A stretch of 9,255 bases of DNA from positions 2,601-11,855 of the forward strand of contig DOID01000162.1 in assembly GCA_003511465.1 (NCBI GenBank), read 5' to 3'. This document shows positions 1 to 6,160 of the stretch, piece after piece (the stretch's first letter is position 1; every line of letters begins with the position of its first letter). The position numbers were made by a program, and so were the translations under genes. This DNA is from Bacillota bacterium. GTDB lineage: Bacteria; Bacillota; UBA4882; UBA10575. The notes under the pieces are model-generated. The model was not told the origin of the DNA. It ran no database searches and saw nothing but the letters and a program-made list of their open reading frames with translations.

Positions 1-47
1 GAACAACATAGGCTATTTTCTAGATAGTAAAGATTAACACGGGTTAC

Positions 48-85
48 AAAAAAACGATAGGCCGATTCCGGCTTATCGTTTTTTT
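48..85 (-). terminator. Intrinsic terminator downstream of rubrerythrin (probably bidirectional)
   Basis: A near-perfect stem pairs 48-64 with 69-85 around a 4-nt loop (ATTC, 65-68). The outer seven pairs are an A run (48-54) against a T run (79-85), so each strand ends in a U tract after a GC-containing hairpin. It starts 28 bases past the rubrerythrin stop codon. The only imperfect pair is 60/73, which is G-U in a plus-strand RNA and C-A in a minus-strand RNA. It could therefore also stop transcription entering from the left edge. Positions 1-47 hold no gene I can recognise. Confidence 0.9.
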
Positions 86-113
86 ATCGCTCAAAAGGCG
101 CTGATAACCTCGC

Positions 114-692
114 CTAACATTTACACTCCCGCGCCATCGGAGTGAAGTGACCTTGCGGGTGGGCACATGCCGGGCAAATATCCGGTGCCGCCGTCCCTTC
201 ATGAATATAGCCACAATTTTGGCAGAACCAATGGATCGACTCGGACTTTTTAAAGACAGTTCCTGCTTCAATATTCGCTAAACGATCTTTAAACCGGCGC
301 TCATGATTTTTCTCCGAAACAGCAATCGCCTCCATGACCTTGGCAATTTCTTCAAAGCCTTCTTCCCTGGCAATTTGCGCATATTCCGGGTACATTTGGG
401 TCCATTCAAAATTTTCGCCACCGGCGCTCGCCTCTAAATTCTCGGCTGTCGTTCCGATCTTCCCAGCAGGAAACCCAGCTTGAATCTGTACCTCACCGCC
501 TTCCAACATTTTGAAAAGACGTTTTGCGTGCTCTTTCTCCTGATTGGCGGTCTCTTCAAAAATGGCGGCAATCTCAACGAATCCCTCTTTTCTGGCTTGA
601 CCGGCAAAGAAAGTATACCTATTTCTGGCTTGAGACTCACCGGCAAAAGCAGTCAGAATATTTTTCTCGGTACGTGTTCCTTTTAAACTCAT
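114..692 (-). CDS. rbr: Rubrerythrin (peroxide-reducing diiron protein with C-terminal rubredoxin domain)
   Basis: Cytoplasmic non-haem iron protein of 192 residues. The family reduces hydrogen peroxide to water in anaerobes, taking electrons through a rubredoxin-like Fe(SCys)4 centre. Residues 1-140 form the ferritin-like four-helix domain. The diiron ligands known from Desulfovibrio rubrerythrin are all in place: E19, E52, H55, E93, E96, E127 and H130. Residues 155-183 form the rubredoxin-like domain, with paired cysteines C157/C160 and C173/C176. The length matches the family (about 190). The ATG at 692 is preceded by AAGGAGAGG at 698-706. The gene appears monocistronic, with its own promoter (803-831) and terminator (48-85). 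One oddity is two extra cysteines, C190 and C192, in the last three residues, outside the iron-binding set. The family call is very secure. The in vivo electron donor cannot be read from the sequence. Confidence 0.97.
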   Translation of the reverse strand: MSLKGTRTEKNILTAFAGESQARNRYTFFAGQARKEGFVEIAAIFEETANQEKEHAKRLFKMLEGGEVQIQAGFPAGKIGTTAENLEASAGGENFEWTQMYPEYAQIAREEGFEEIAKVMEAIAVSEKNHERRFKDRLANIEAGTVFKKSESIHWFCQNCGYIHEGTAAPDICPACAHPQGHFTPMARECKC

Positions 693-739
693 TAAAACCT
701 CTCCTTTTCACTTGTTTTACTCAAGAAATAGTCTCGATC

Positions 740-794
740 CTTAGCTTTTGGCAAGCGCGCATTTTCTAGACGCAAAATCTCCGCGTTAGCTAAG
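740..794 (-). other. Predicted 5'-terminal stem-loop in the rubrerythrin mRNA leader
   Basis: On the minus strand, CTTAGCT (794-788) pairs perfectly with AGCTAAG (746-740). Nested inside, CGCG (785-782) pairs with CGCG (759-756) and ATTTT (778-774) with AAAAT (765-761), closing an 8-nt loop. The transcription start predicted from the upstream promoter is about 796, so the helix would begin one or two bases from the mRNA 5' end. About 33 unpaired bases separate it from the Shine-Dalgarno site. No U tract follows, so it is not a terminator. A transcript-stabilising 5' hairpin or a regulatory leader are both possible. This pairing was found by eye, without an energy calculation. Confidence 0.5.
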
Positions 795-802
795 TCAAGG
801 TA

Positions 803-831
803 ATTATACCCAACCATCCGATAATAGTCAA
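803..831 (-). promoter_or_regulatory. Sigma-A-type promoter of rubrerythrin
   Basis: The minus strand reads TTGACT (-35, 826-831), a 17-bp spacer (809-825), then TATAAT (-10, 803-808). That is five of six and six of six consensus bases at optimal spacing. The expected start is near 796, giving a leader of about 104 nt. The promoter lies between the Na/Pi gene stop and rubrerythrin, so rubrerythrin can be transcribed alone. The flank at 832-875 is very AT-rich (possible UP element or operator). I did not find a convincing PerR box. Confidence 0.88.
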
Positions 832-877
832 GCATGTTTAATATTATATATGTTAATGTTCAATTTACTTAAACACC

Positions 878-2560
878 TTATTTCCCGGCGCTGATCTGAT
901 CCAAAACTGCCTCCGCCACATTGTTGCAGTGGTCGGCGATGCGCTCTAGGTTCCGCATTAACTCATTAAAGATAATGGCTGCTTTTGGATTACACGAGCC
1001 CTCACTCAACCGCTCCAAATGGTTGTTTCTGGCTGCCTTCTCGATTACATCCATCTGGCTTTCAAGCTCTAACACTTTCACCGCTAACCTCGCATCGTTT
1101 TTCTCTAGGGCGTCTAAAGTATTCATAAACATCTCCTTCGAAAGGGCAAAGACTTTATGTAAATCGCCCAGGGCCATCTTGGAGAAGGTGATGTGGTCTT
1201 CCGCCATATAAAGTTCCTGTTCTCTAATGTTCGTACAATGATCGCCAATTCGCTCCAGATCCCCGGTGATATGCATTAGATTGGCAAGCAGAGTAGATTG
1301 CCGTTCCGTCAAGGAGTTACGGGAAACGATCATCGACAGATAATGGGTAATTTCATCCTGTAGATAGTCTAAGGCGTCTTCCCGATCGGGGATCCCGCTG
1401 AGATCGGAACGCGGCGCATCCGGGTTAATAAAGCTTTCCGCCTGCTCCAACATTTCCTGGGCAATTCGACCCATCCTCAAGAGTTCCTTCACCGAAAGGT
1501 TGAGGGCAATTTCGGCGTTATTAACCACGTGGGCGTCGAGATAGCGAATTTTCCGTTCGGAAATGGGTTCCTCCCCGGGAATAAGCTTGGTGACTAAATC
1601 AGCCATATACTTCACAAACGGCAACCAAAGCAGTGTATTTATAAAATTAAAGAGCGTATGGGCGTTGGCGATTTGCCGAGGGACCACCGTGGCCTCGGTA
1701 ATTCCTGCCGCCGGATTTGGCACCGGCGAGAGCTGGAGGACTAATTTGATAAACGGTGACAGGACAAAGAGACAAACGACGCTCCCGAAAACATTAAACA
1801 GCGTATGGAAAAGGGCTGAACGTTTGGCCCCACGACTTACCCCGATACTAGCTAAAGCCGCTGTGACTGTGGTCCCAATGTTACTGCCCAATAGAATCGG
1901 CACCGCGCCGCTCAGGGGGATCAAGGCATGAACTAAGCCGTCCCGGACGACAGGCTGAGAAGCCAAACTTTGCAACACTCCGATTACTGCACTACTACTC
2001 TGCACGACCAATGTCAACGCTAAACCGACCATTAAACCCCAGAAGGGATTGGTACTCATCTCCGTAATTAGATGTAAAGACCGCGGATTCCCGGCTAAGG
2101 GTTCTAGCACATCAGACATGGTATTAATCCCGATAAATAAAAGGCCGAATCCGAAGATCACCTGTCCAAGATGTTTAGCGTACTTTCTTTTCCCAAAAAA
2201 ATAAAAGGCAAACCCGATTCCGGCCACCAAATACGCATAATCGCCGATCTGAAAAGCGATCAATTGCGCCGTGACCGTAGTCCCGATATTCGCCCCCATA
2301 ATAATCCCGATCCCCTGTTGTAAGTTCATCAATCCCGCGTTCACAAACCCGATCACCATTACCGTTGTTGCGCTACTACTCTGGATCACGGTAGTAACAA
2401 TAGCGCCGACAATTACCCCAATAAAGGGGTTTTTGGTGACAACTTCTAGGATTTTTCGCAGGCGATCTCCGGCTACTTTCTTCAAACCTTCACTCATCAA
2501 GTTCATACCATAAATAAATAAAGCCAGTCCTCCGACCACCCCAAAGATCAATTCCTTCAT
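878..2560 (-). CDS. Na/Pi cotransporter family protein with C-terminal PhoU-like domain
   Basis: A 560-residue membrane protein of the type II Na+/phosphate cotransporter (PNaS, NptA/YjbB-like) family, expected to move phosphate with sodium across the cytoplasmic membrane. The N-terminal half (1-325) is hydrophobic and carries the family's internal duplication: QSSSA motifs at 60-64 and 187-191, each followed by a G(A/S)NIGTT motif at 89-95 and 225-231. Residues about 340-555 are soluble, helical and PhoU-like, with two metal-binding-type motifs, DLERIGDHCTN near 434-444 and NLERIADHCNN near 537-547. Full-length fusions of this type run about 540-600 residues, so the gene looks intact. The ATG at 2560 follows GGAGG (2568-2572) with 7-nt spacing. 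deoC lies 93 bp upstream, and I see no promoter or terminator between them, so co-transcription is possible. Direction of transport (uptake or efflux) and substrate are inferred from the family only. Confidence 0.93.
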   Translation of the reverse strand: MKELIFGVVGGLALFIYGMNLMSEGLKKVAGDRLRKILEVVTKNPFIGVIVGAIVTTVIQSSSATTVMVIGFVNAGLMNLQQGIGIIMGANIGTTVTAQLIAFQIGDYAYLVAGIGFAFYFFGKRKYAKHLGQVIFGFGLLFIGINTMSDVLEPLAGNPRSLHLITEMSTNPFWGLMVGLALTLVVQSSSAVIGVLQSLASQPVVRDGLVHALIPLSGAVPILLGSNIGTTVTAALASIGVSRGAKRSALFHTLFNVFGSVVCLFVLSPFIKLVLQLSPVPNPAAGITEATVVPRQIANAHTLFNFINTLLWLPFVKYMADLVTKLIPGEEPISERKIRYLDAHVVNNAEIALNLSVKELLRMGRIAQEMLEQAESFINPDAPRSDLSGIPDREDALDYLQDEITHYLSMIVSRNSLTERQSTLLANLMHITGDLERIGDHCTNIREQELYMAEDHITFSKMALGDLHKVFALSKEMFMNTLDALEKNDARLAVKVLELESQMDVIEKAARNNHLERLSEGSCNPKAAIIFNELMRNLERIADHCNNVAEAVLDQISAGK

Positions 2561-2653
2561 CAGAAAACCTCCACATTTGATGTGTTCGCAAACGCAGCTT
2601 TTTTCGTGTTTTTTTCGGGAAATACCTGCAATCTTTTCTTTTTCCGCGAAATG

Positions 2654-3466
2654 TTAATTGGATTTTAACCCGTTATTACCGTTAGCCAACTGTTCTGTTA
2701 ACTCCTGGATAATATTTACTCCGGCACTGGCACCAATCCGATTAGCTCCGGCTTTAATCATCGCTAGAGCGGCCGTTAAATCGCGAATCCCGCCCGACGC
2801 CTTCACCCCCAGGCCCGCTCCAACCACTTGACGCATAAGCGCCACATCCTCCGTGGTCGCACCTGCTTTGCCAAACCCGGTAGAGGTTTTGACGAAATCG
2901 GCTCCGGCAAATTTGGCCAGTAGACAGGCTTCGATTTTCTCCTCGGTATTTAGAAAACAGGTCTCAATGATCACTTTTGTCAAAGCCTGGCAGGAGGCAG
3001 CTTCCACTACCGCCTTTATATCCTGGTAAACTAAGTTGTAAAAGCCGGACTTTAGAGCCCCAAGATTAATCACCATGTCCACTTCCGCCGCTCCGCTCGC
3101 CACCGCCTCTTTTGCTTCTGCGGCCTTCACTTGATAGGTCGTGGCGCCCAAAGGAAATCCGATCACCGTACAGACTTTAACCGGACTTTCACCCAAGAGA
3201 CGAACGGCCAACCGGACATAAGCCGGATTTATGCAAACCGAGGCAAAACCATACTCCTTAGCTTCAGCACATAACCGCTCAACCTCATTATAAGTCGCTT
3301 CCGGTTTTAATAAAGTATGGTCGATCATTTTTGCCATCGCTTCAGGGGTAATGGAAACCGTCGCATCGCTGCTTGTCCGTGACTGGTTAACAGTTTTAAA
3401 CCCTTCTTCTCCCAATTCAACTCTTAGTTTTCGCGCAATCCGCTCAATTAACTCCTCCATTTCCAT
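2654..3466 (-). CDS. deoC: Deoxyribose-phosphate aldolase
   Basis: Cytoplasmic class I aldolase that splits 2-deoxy-D-ribose 5-phosphate into glyceraldehyde 3-phosphate and acetaldehyde, a step in deoxynucleoside catabolism. The 270-residue product shows IDHTLLKPEAT (48-58), the catalytic aspartate D130 in EVDMVIN, the Schiff-base lysine K193 in FVKTSTGF, and the second active-site lysine K222 in KASGGIR. The core begins around residue 40. The 40-odd preceding residues form a charged, helical extension beyond the minimal family length (about 215-260), as seen in some other Firmicutes. An in-frame GTG at 3475 is also open, but it overlaps the Shine-Dalgarno site, so I chose the ATG at 3466, which has an 8-nt spacing. 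No other deo genes (deoA, deoB, deoD) are adjacent here, so the aldolase is separated from its usual pathway partners. Confidence 0.95.
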   Translation of the reverse strand: MEMEELIERIARKLRVELGEEGFKTVNQSRTSSDATVSITPEAMAKMIDHTLLKPEATYNEVERLCAEAKEYGFASVCINPAYVRLAVRLLGESPVKVCTVIGFPLGATTYQVKAAEAKEAVASGAAEVDMVINLGALKSGFYNLVYQDIKAVVEAASCQALTKVIIETCFLNTEEKIEACLLAKFAGADFVKTSTGFGKAGATTEDVALMRQVVGAGLGVKASGGIRDLTAALAMIKAGANRIGASAGVNIIQELTEQLANGNNGLKSN

Positions 3467-3474
3467 GAACAACA

Positions 3475-3479
3475 CCTCC
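3475..3479 (-). promoter_or_regulatory. Shine-Dalgarno site setting the deoC start
   Basis: GGAGG on the minus strand lies 8 nt before the ATG at 3466. It physically overlaps the alternative GTG at 3475, which rules that codon out as the start. Confidence 0.8.
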
Positions 3480-3501
3480 GTATCCTCTTCCTTTTATTCT
3501 T

Positions 3502-3593
3502 ATCAACCAGCCTATAATTTCTGGATTTAGTACAGGATTCCTGCAGGCTTTCGCGTTTTCCTTGGTCGCTTTGGAAGTCTTACCTAGGTTGAT
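3502..3593 (-). other. Nested inverted repeats in the deoC leader region
   Basis: On the minus strand, ATCAACC (3593-3587) can pair with GGTTGAT (3508-3502). AGCCT (3549-3545) can pair with AGGCT (3513-3509). Between the inner arms, a palindrome CAGGA-A-TCCTG (3543-3533) gives a small hairpin. The outer and inner 3' arms are directly adjacent (3513-3502), which would give a stacked helix with a large 5' bulge. No T tract follows, so it does not look like a terminator. It could be a structured leader or an operator, but 7-bp repeats in a region this size are not rare by chance. The interval 3476-3621 contains no promoter that I can defend. Confidence 0.3.
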
Positions 3594-3621
3594 CAGAATG
3601 GTGTTCTCCGTTCTTTACCAT

Positions 3622-3650
3622 GCAAAAAGAGAAAGGGGTACCCTTTCTCT
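3622..3650 (-). terminator. Intrinsic terminator ending the mazE-to-CBS operon
   Basis: A perfect 10-bp stem pairs 3628-3637 with 3641-3650 around a 3-nt loop (3638-3640). On the minus strand the hairpin is followed directly by TTTTT (3628-3624) and then GCATGG. It sits about 59 bp beyond the stop codon of the CBS gene and upstream of deoC, so it separates those two transcription units. Confidence 0.88.
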
Positions 3651-3681
3651 ACATACTTTTATTTCATACCTTTACCCTCAT

Positions 3682-3707
3682 TTTATGCTGTCGGTTTATG
3701 CTGTCGG
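3682..3707. repeat. Exact tandem duplication of a 13-bp unit
   Basis: TTTATGCTGTCGG (plus strand) occurs at 3682-3694 and again, without gap or mismatch, at 3695-3707. The second copy ends one base short of the CBS gene stop codon (3709-3711), so the repeat begins the 3' untranslated region of that operon. It looks like a slippage-type duplication. No function is evident. Confidence 0.9.
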
Positions 3708-3708
3708 C

Positions 3709-4140
3709 TTACAGCCGCTCCGGCTCGGAGGGTTGGGAGATCTCACCTAAAGTTTTAGCCACTTCCACCTCGGTTTTGGCCTGGGTGGCCAAATCACCCA
3801 AGGAAACCATACCAACCAGACGGTTATTATCAACCACCGGTAAGCGGCGTATTTGTTGTTTTGACATTAATTCAGCCACTCGGTTGATCTCCATCTCCGG
3901 AGAGATGGTCTCCACCGACTGAGTCATAACCTCACGAATGGGCATCATACCTGGGTCTTTTCCATGGGCGACGCTACGGACGACAATATCCCGGTCAGTG
4001 ACAATCCCGACCAAACTTTCCCCTTCGCACACCGGTAGAGAACCGACATCATGTTGTTGCATCAAGCGCGCCGCCTCAACCACGGTAGCCTGGGGACTTA
4101 CCATCGCAATGTGATCGGTCATAATATCTTTAATTTTCAG
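3709..4140 (-). CDS. Two-CBS-domain protein (predicted adenine-nucleotide sensor)
   Basis: A small cytoplasmic protein of 143 residues made of a CBS pair (Bateman module), similar in layout to YhcV-type stand-alone CBS proteins. CBS1 covers about 2-57, starting with the usual KIKDIMT and ending in GIVTDRD (45-51). CBS2 covers about 66-121, with REVMT and GMVSLGD (110-116). Bateman modules typically bind AMP, ATP, SAM or similar ligands. The actual ligand and target are unknown, and no effector domain is fused. The start is unusual: the reading frame is open to TTG at 4179, but no ribosome site precedes that codon, while a strong AAAGGAGG (4150-4157) lies inside the extended frame, 9 nt before a CTG at 4140. 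That CTG gives the normal CBS N-terminus. The gene follows glmM by 80 bp and is the last of the operon before the terminator. Confidence 0.85.
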   Translation of the reverse strand: MKIKDIMTDHIAMVSPQATVVEAARLMQQHDVGSLPVCEGESLVGIVTDRDIVVRSVAHGKDPGMMPIREVMTQSVETISPEMEINRVAELMSKQQIRRLPVVDNNRLVGMVSLGDLATQAKTEVEVAKTLGEISQPSEPERL

Positions 4141-4149
4141 TCGAATCAA

Positions 4150-4157
4150 CCTCCTTT
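4150..4157 (-). promoter_or_regulatory. Strong Shine-Dalgarno site pointing to a CTG start for the CBS gene
   Basis: AAAGGAGG on the minus strand is followed by TTGATTCGA and then CTG AAA ATT AAA. The TTG directly abuts the site with no spacing and so is unlikely to be used. The CTG at 4140 has 9-nt spacing. There is no in-frame ATG or GTG between the site and the first conserved residues. Confidence 0.6.
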
Positions 4158-4220
4158 CCCCTAGCTTACCCGCCACCAATCAATTAATATGCATGGTAGC
4201 CGGGAATGGAAGGAGGCCTT

Positions 4221-5576
4221 CTACTGCAATTCTTCGCCAATCACACCGGCAATCGCTTGGACGATCTTCTCCAGCTCAGCCTGGCTCGGTCCTTCAGCCA
4301 TTACTCGAATCAGCGGTTCGGTCCCGGAAGCCCGGACAAAAATCCGTCCTTCCGCGCCCAACTGCTGCTGAAAGTCGGCAATCGTCTTGCTAATCCGCCG
4401 GTTCGTCTGCCACGCATCTTTCCGTGTGACCCGCACATTCTGCATAAATTGGGGTAATTTCCTGACTTTCGTTTTCAACTCCGACAAAGAGCGGTTCGTC
4501 TGGAGCAAAACGGTCATTAACTGTAGAGAAGTAACAAGTCCGTCACCGGTGGTGTTGTGTTCCAGAAAAATAATATGACCGGACTGCTCACCGCCTAACA
4601 CCAGCCCTTTTTCAAGCATGGTGGCCAAAACTTTCCGGTCACCATTCTCCGTGATCATCACCTCGCCACCAGCTTGCTGAAAAGCCTCAATCAAGCCTAG
4701 ATTACTGTAGACGGTGACGGCGATCGCCTGCTGTGGTAAGCAACCATCAGCTAATAACTGCAAACCGCAGATCCCAATAATCTGGTCCCCGTCTACCAGT
4801 TCCCCTTTTTCATCAACGGCAATGACCCGGTCTCCGTCTCCGTCGTAGGCAAAACCGATCTGGGCACCACGACGTACCACTTCTTCCTGGAGCATAGCGG
4901 GGTGGGTAGAGCCACACCGTACATTAATGTGAGCGCCATCGTTCTCGGCATGAATGGGGATCACGGTCGCGCCTAAGGCCGCGAAAACTTGAGGGGCTAT
5001 AGCGTAGGTGGCGCCATACGCACAGTCAAGAACCACCGTCGCTCCGGTAAAACTGGAGCCTATGGTGGTTACCAAATAATCAATATATTCCTGCCTGGCT
5101 GCTTCCCGGTGTAAAACCCGCCCGACTTCGATGCCAACCGGACGTCCCATTTCTCTGCTACGGTCGGGGGCCAGAAAACTCTCAATTTCATCCTCGACTT
5201 CATCGGTGAGTTTATAGCCTTGGGCATCAAAAAATTTAATCCCATTGTCAGCCCCCGGGTTATGGGAAGCGGAGATCATAACCCCCGCATCAGCGTTCAG
5301 CTTACGGATTAAATAGGCCACACCAGGTGTGGGCGTTACCCCTAATAGTTCGGCCTGAACTCCGGTGGATGTAATCCCGGCCACCAATGCCGCTTCCAGC
5401 ATTTCTCCAGAAACACGGGTATCCCGCCCAATCAGGATCCGGCCGCTTCCGGTAGCTACACCCTTCTTCCCCACTAAAACGTGGGCGCCGGCCCGCCCCA
5501 GTCGAAAAGCCAGTTCCGGAGTGAGGTCCTGGTTCGCGACTCCGCGTACCCCATCCGTGCCAAATAAGCGACCCAT
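4221..5576 (-). CDS. glmM: Phosphoglucosamine mutase
   Basis: Interconverts glucosamine 6-phosphate and glucosamine 1-phosphate in the cytoplasm, feeding UDP-GlcNAc for peptidoglycan. The 451-residue product matches the family length (about 445-450). It begins GRLFGTDGVRG (2-12). The phosphorylated serine is S104 in ISASHNP, the Mg-binding loop DGDGDR lies at 245-250, the sugar-binding GEQSGH motif follows further on, and the phosphate-binding RASGTEP loop is near the C-terminus. The common DCANGA motif reads DCAYGA here (184-189), a small departure. Two ATGs are close together at 5582 and 5576. The Shine-Dalgarno site (5583-5590) abuts the first and is 6 nt from the second, so I use 5576. 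The frame stays open further upstream, but that stretch runs through the DJ-1 gene and is a shadow. It lies 37 bp after the DJ-1 gene. The usual neighbours glmS and cdaA/ybbR are not in the window. Confidence 0.96.
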   Translation of the reverse strand: MGRLFGTDGVRGVANQDLTPELAFRLGRAGAHVLVGKKGVATGSGRILIGRDTRVSGEMLEAALVAGITSTGVQAELLGVTPTPGVAYLIRKLNADAGVMISASHNPGADNGIKFFDAQGYKLTDEVEDEIESFLAPDRSREMGRPVGIEVGRVLHREAARQEYIDYLVTTIGSSFTGATVVLDCAYGATYAIAPQVFAALGATVIPIHAENDGAHINVRCGSTHPAMLQEEVVRRGAQIGFAYDGDGDRVIAVDEKGELVDGDQIIGICGLQLLADGCLPQQAIAVTVYSNLGLIEAFQQAGGEVMITENGDRKVLATMLEKGLVLGGEQSGHIIFLEHNTTGDGLVTSLQLMTVLLQTNRSLSELKTKVRKLPQFMQNVRVTRKDAWQTNRRISKTIADFQQQLGAEGRIFVRASGTEPLIRVMAEGPSQAELEKIVQAIAGVIGEELQ

Positions 5577-5582
5577 CCTCAT

Positions 5583-5590
5583 CCTCCCTT
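5583..5590 (-). promoter_or_regulatory. Shine-Dalgarno site setting the glmM start
   Basis: AAGGGAGG on the minus strand is followed immediately by ATG (5582) and, 6 nt later, by ATG (5576). Spacing favours the second, which begins the conserved GRLFGTDG sequence. Confidence 0.75.
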
Positions 5591-5613
5591 TAGTCAATAA
5601 TTTAAGTTCACAT

Positions 5614-6129
5614 TTAATCCTTCTGCAACTGGCAGATAATTTCCTGTCCGAAGCCTTCGGCAGCATCGGGTCCGTTCGCCGTGATGATCTTTCCGTCCCG
5701 TTCCACACTCTTGGCCGTATAGATAGCGCCACCGCTTGCTAATTCTCCAGCGCCATCCGGAAAGACGGTCGCTTTTTTTCCTTGTAACAAACCGGCACGG
5801 GCTAAAATCACCGGAGCAATACAGATGGCGGCGACCACTTTTCCAGTCTGCGCAAATCCCCAGGCTAGTGTGTGCACCGCTTCGTCGTCAAAGTACTGCT
5901 CCGCACCACCGCCACCGATTAAGGCAAACACATCGTAGTCGGCAGGCTTAATTTGCGAGACCAGGAGATCAGGACGGACTATAAGACCTAGTTTTCCGAC
6001 CACTTCCTGCGTCGTTGTGGAAGCAGTTACCACTTCCACCCCCGCCTGCTCTAGGATCTCCTTGGGCTTCAGGTATTCCTCATCCCGGAACATCTGCTCT
6101 GCGATGATCAGAACCGCTTTTTTCGACAC
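5614..6129 (-). CDS. DJ-1/PfpI family protein (class I glutamine amidotransferase-like fold)
   Basis: A 171-residue cytoplasmic protein of the DJ-1/PfpI superfamily. Members include chaperones, glyoxalase or deglycase-like enzymes and stress proteins; no substrate can be assigned from this sequence. Visible features are a hydrophobic first strand (KAVLIIAEQMF), an acidic FRDEE stretch that places E18 at the conserved glutamate position, GGGGAEQY (72-79), and a nucleophile-elbow cysteine, C103, in AAICIAP. PfpI proteases have a histidine directly after the cysteine (ICHGP). Here it is isoleucine, so the protease-type triad is not complete. The start is GTG at 6129, preceded 8 nt upstream by AAAGGGGG (6138-6145). 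An upstream extension would run into gltX. It lies 31 bp after gltX and 37 bp before glmM, clearly in the same operon. No functional link to either neighbour is obvious. Confidence 0.88.
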   Translation of the reverse strand: MSKKAVLIIAEQMFRDEEYLKPKEILEQAGVEVVTASTTTQEVVGKLGLIVRPDLLVSQIKPADYDVFALIGGGGAEQYFDDEAVHTLAWGFAQTGKVVAAICIAPVILARAGLLQGKKATVFPDGAGELASGGAIYTAKSVERDGKIITANGPDAAEGFGQEIICQLQKD

Positions 6130-6137
6130 TACCGCTT

Positions 6138-6145
6138 CCCCCTTT
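6138..6145 (-). promoter_or_regulatory. Shine-Dalgarno site setting the GTG start of the DJ-1 gene
   Basis: AAAGGGGG on the minus strand lies 8 nt before GTG at 6129, and no ATG lies between it and the first conserved strand. Confidence 0.7.
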
Positions 6146-6160
6146 ACTAAAATATTTAGC

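Noticed and set aside
843..848. Second TATAAT on the minus strand upstream of rubrerythrin
   Set aside because: The nearest -35-like hexamer (TTGAAC) is only 9 bp away. The promoter at 803-831 is far better.
832..860. AT-rich stretch upstream of rubrerythrin as a PerR box
   Set aside because: It resembles the 7-1-7 palindrome only loosely and has several mismatches.
857..875. Inverted repeat TGTTTAA/TTGAACA just after the Na/Pi gene as a terminator
   Set aside because: The stem is AT-only with one wobble pair and has no U tract, so it is too weak to call.
1563..1931. Plus-strand open frame of 122 codons opposite the Na/Pi gene
   Set aside because: It lies wholly antisense to a clearly conserved gene, has no ribosome site, and its composition mirrors the opposite strand.
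4209..4221. Small hairpin GAAGG/CCTTC next to the glmM stop as a terminator
   Set aside because: Five base pairs with no T tract, and the operon seems to continue into the CBS gene.
5577..5732. N-terminal extension of glmM to 5732
   Set aside because: It overlaps the DJ-1 gene in another frame, has no family similarity, and contains the Shine-Dalgarno site for the real start.
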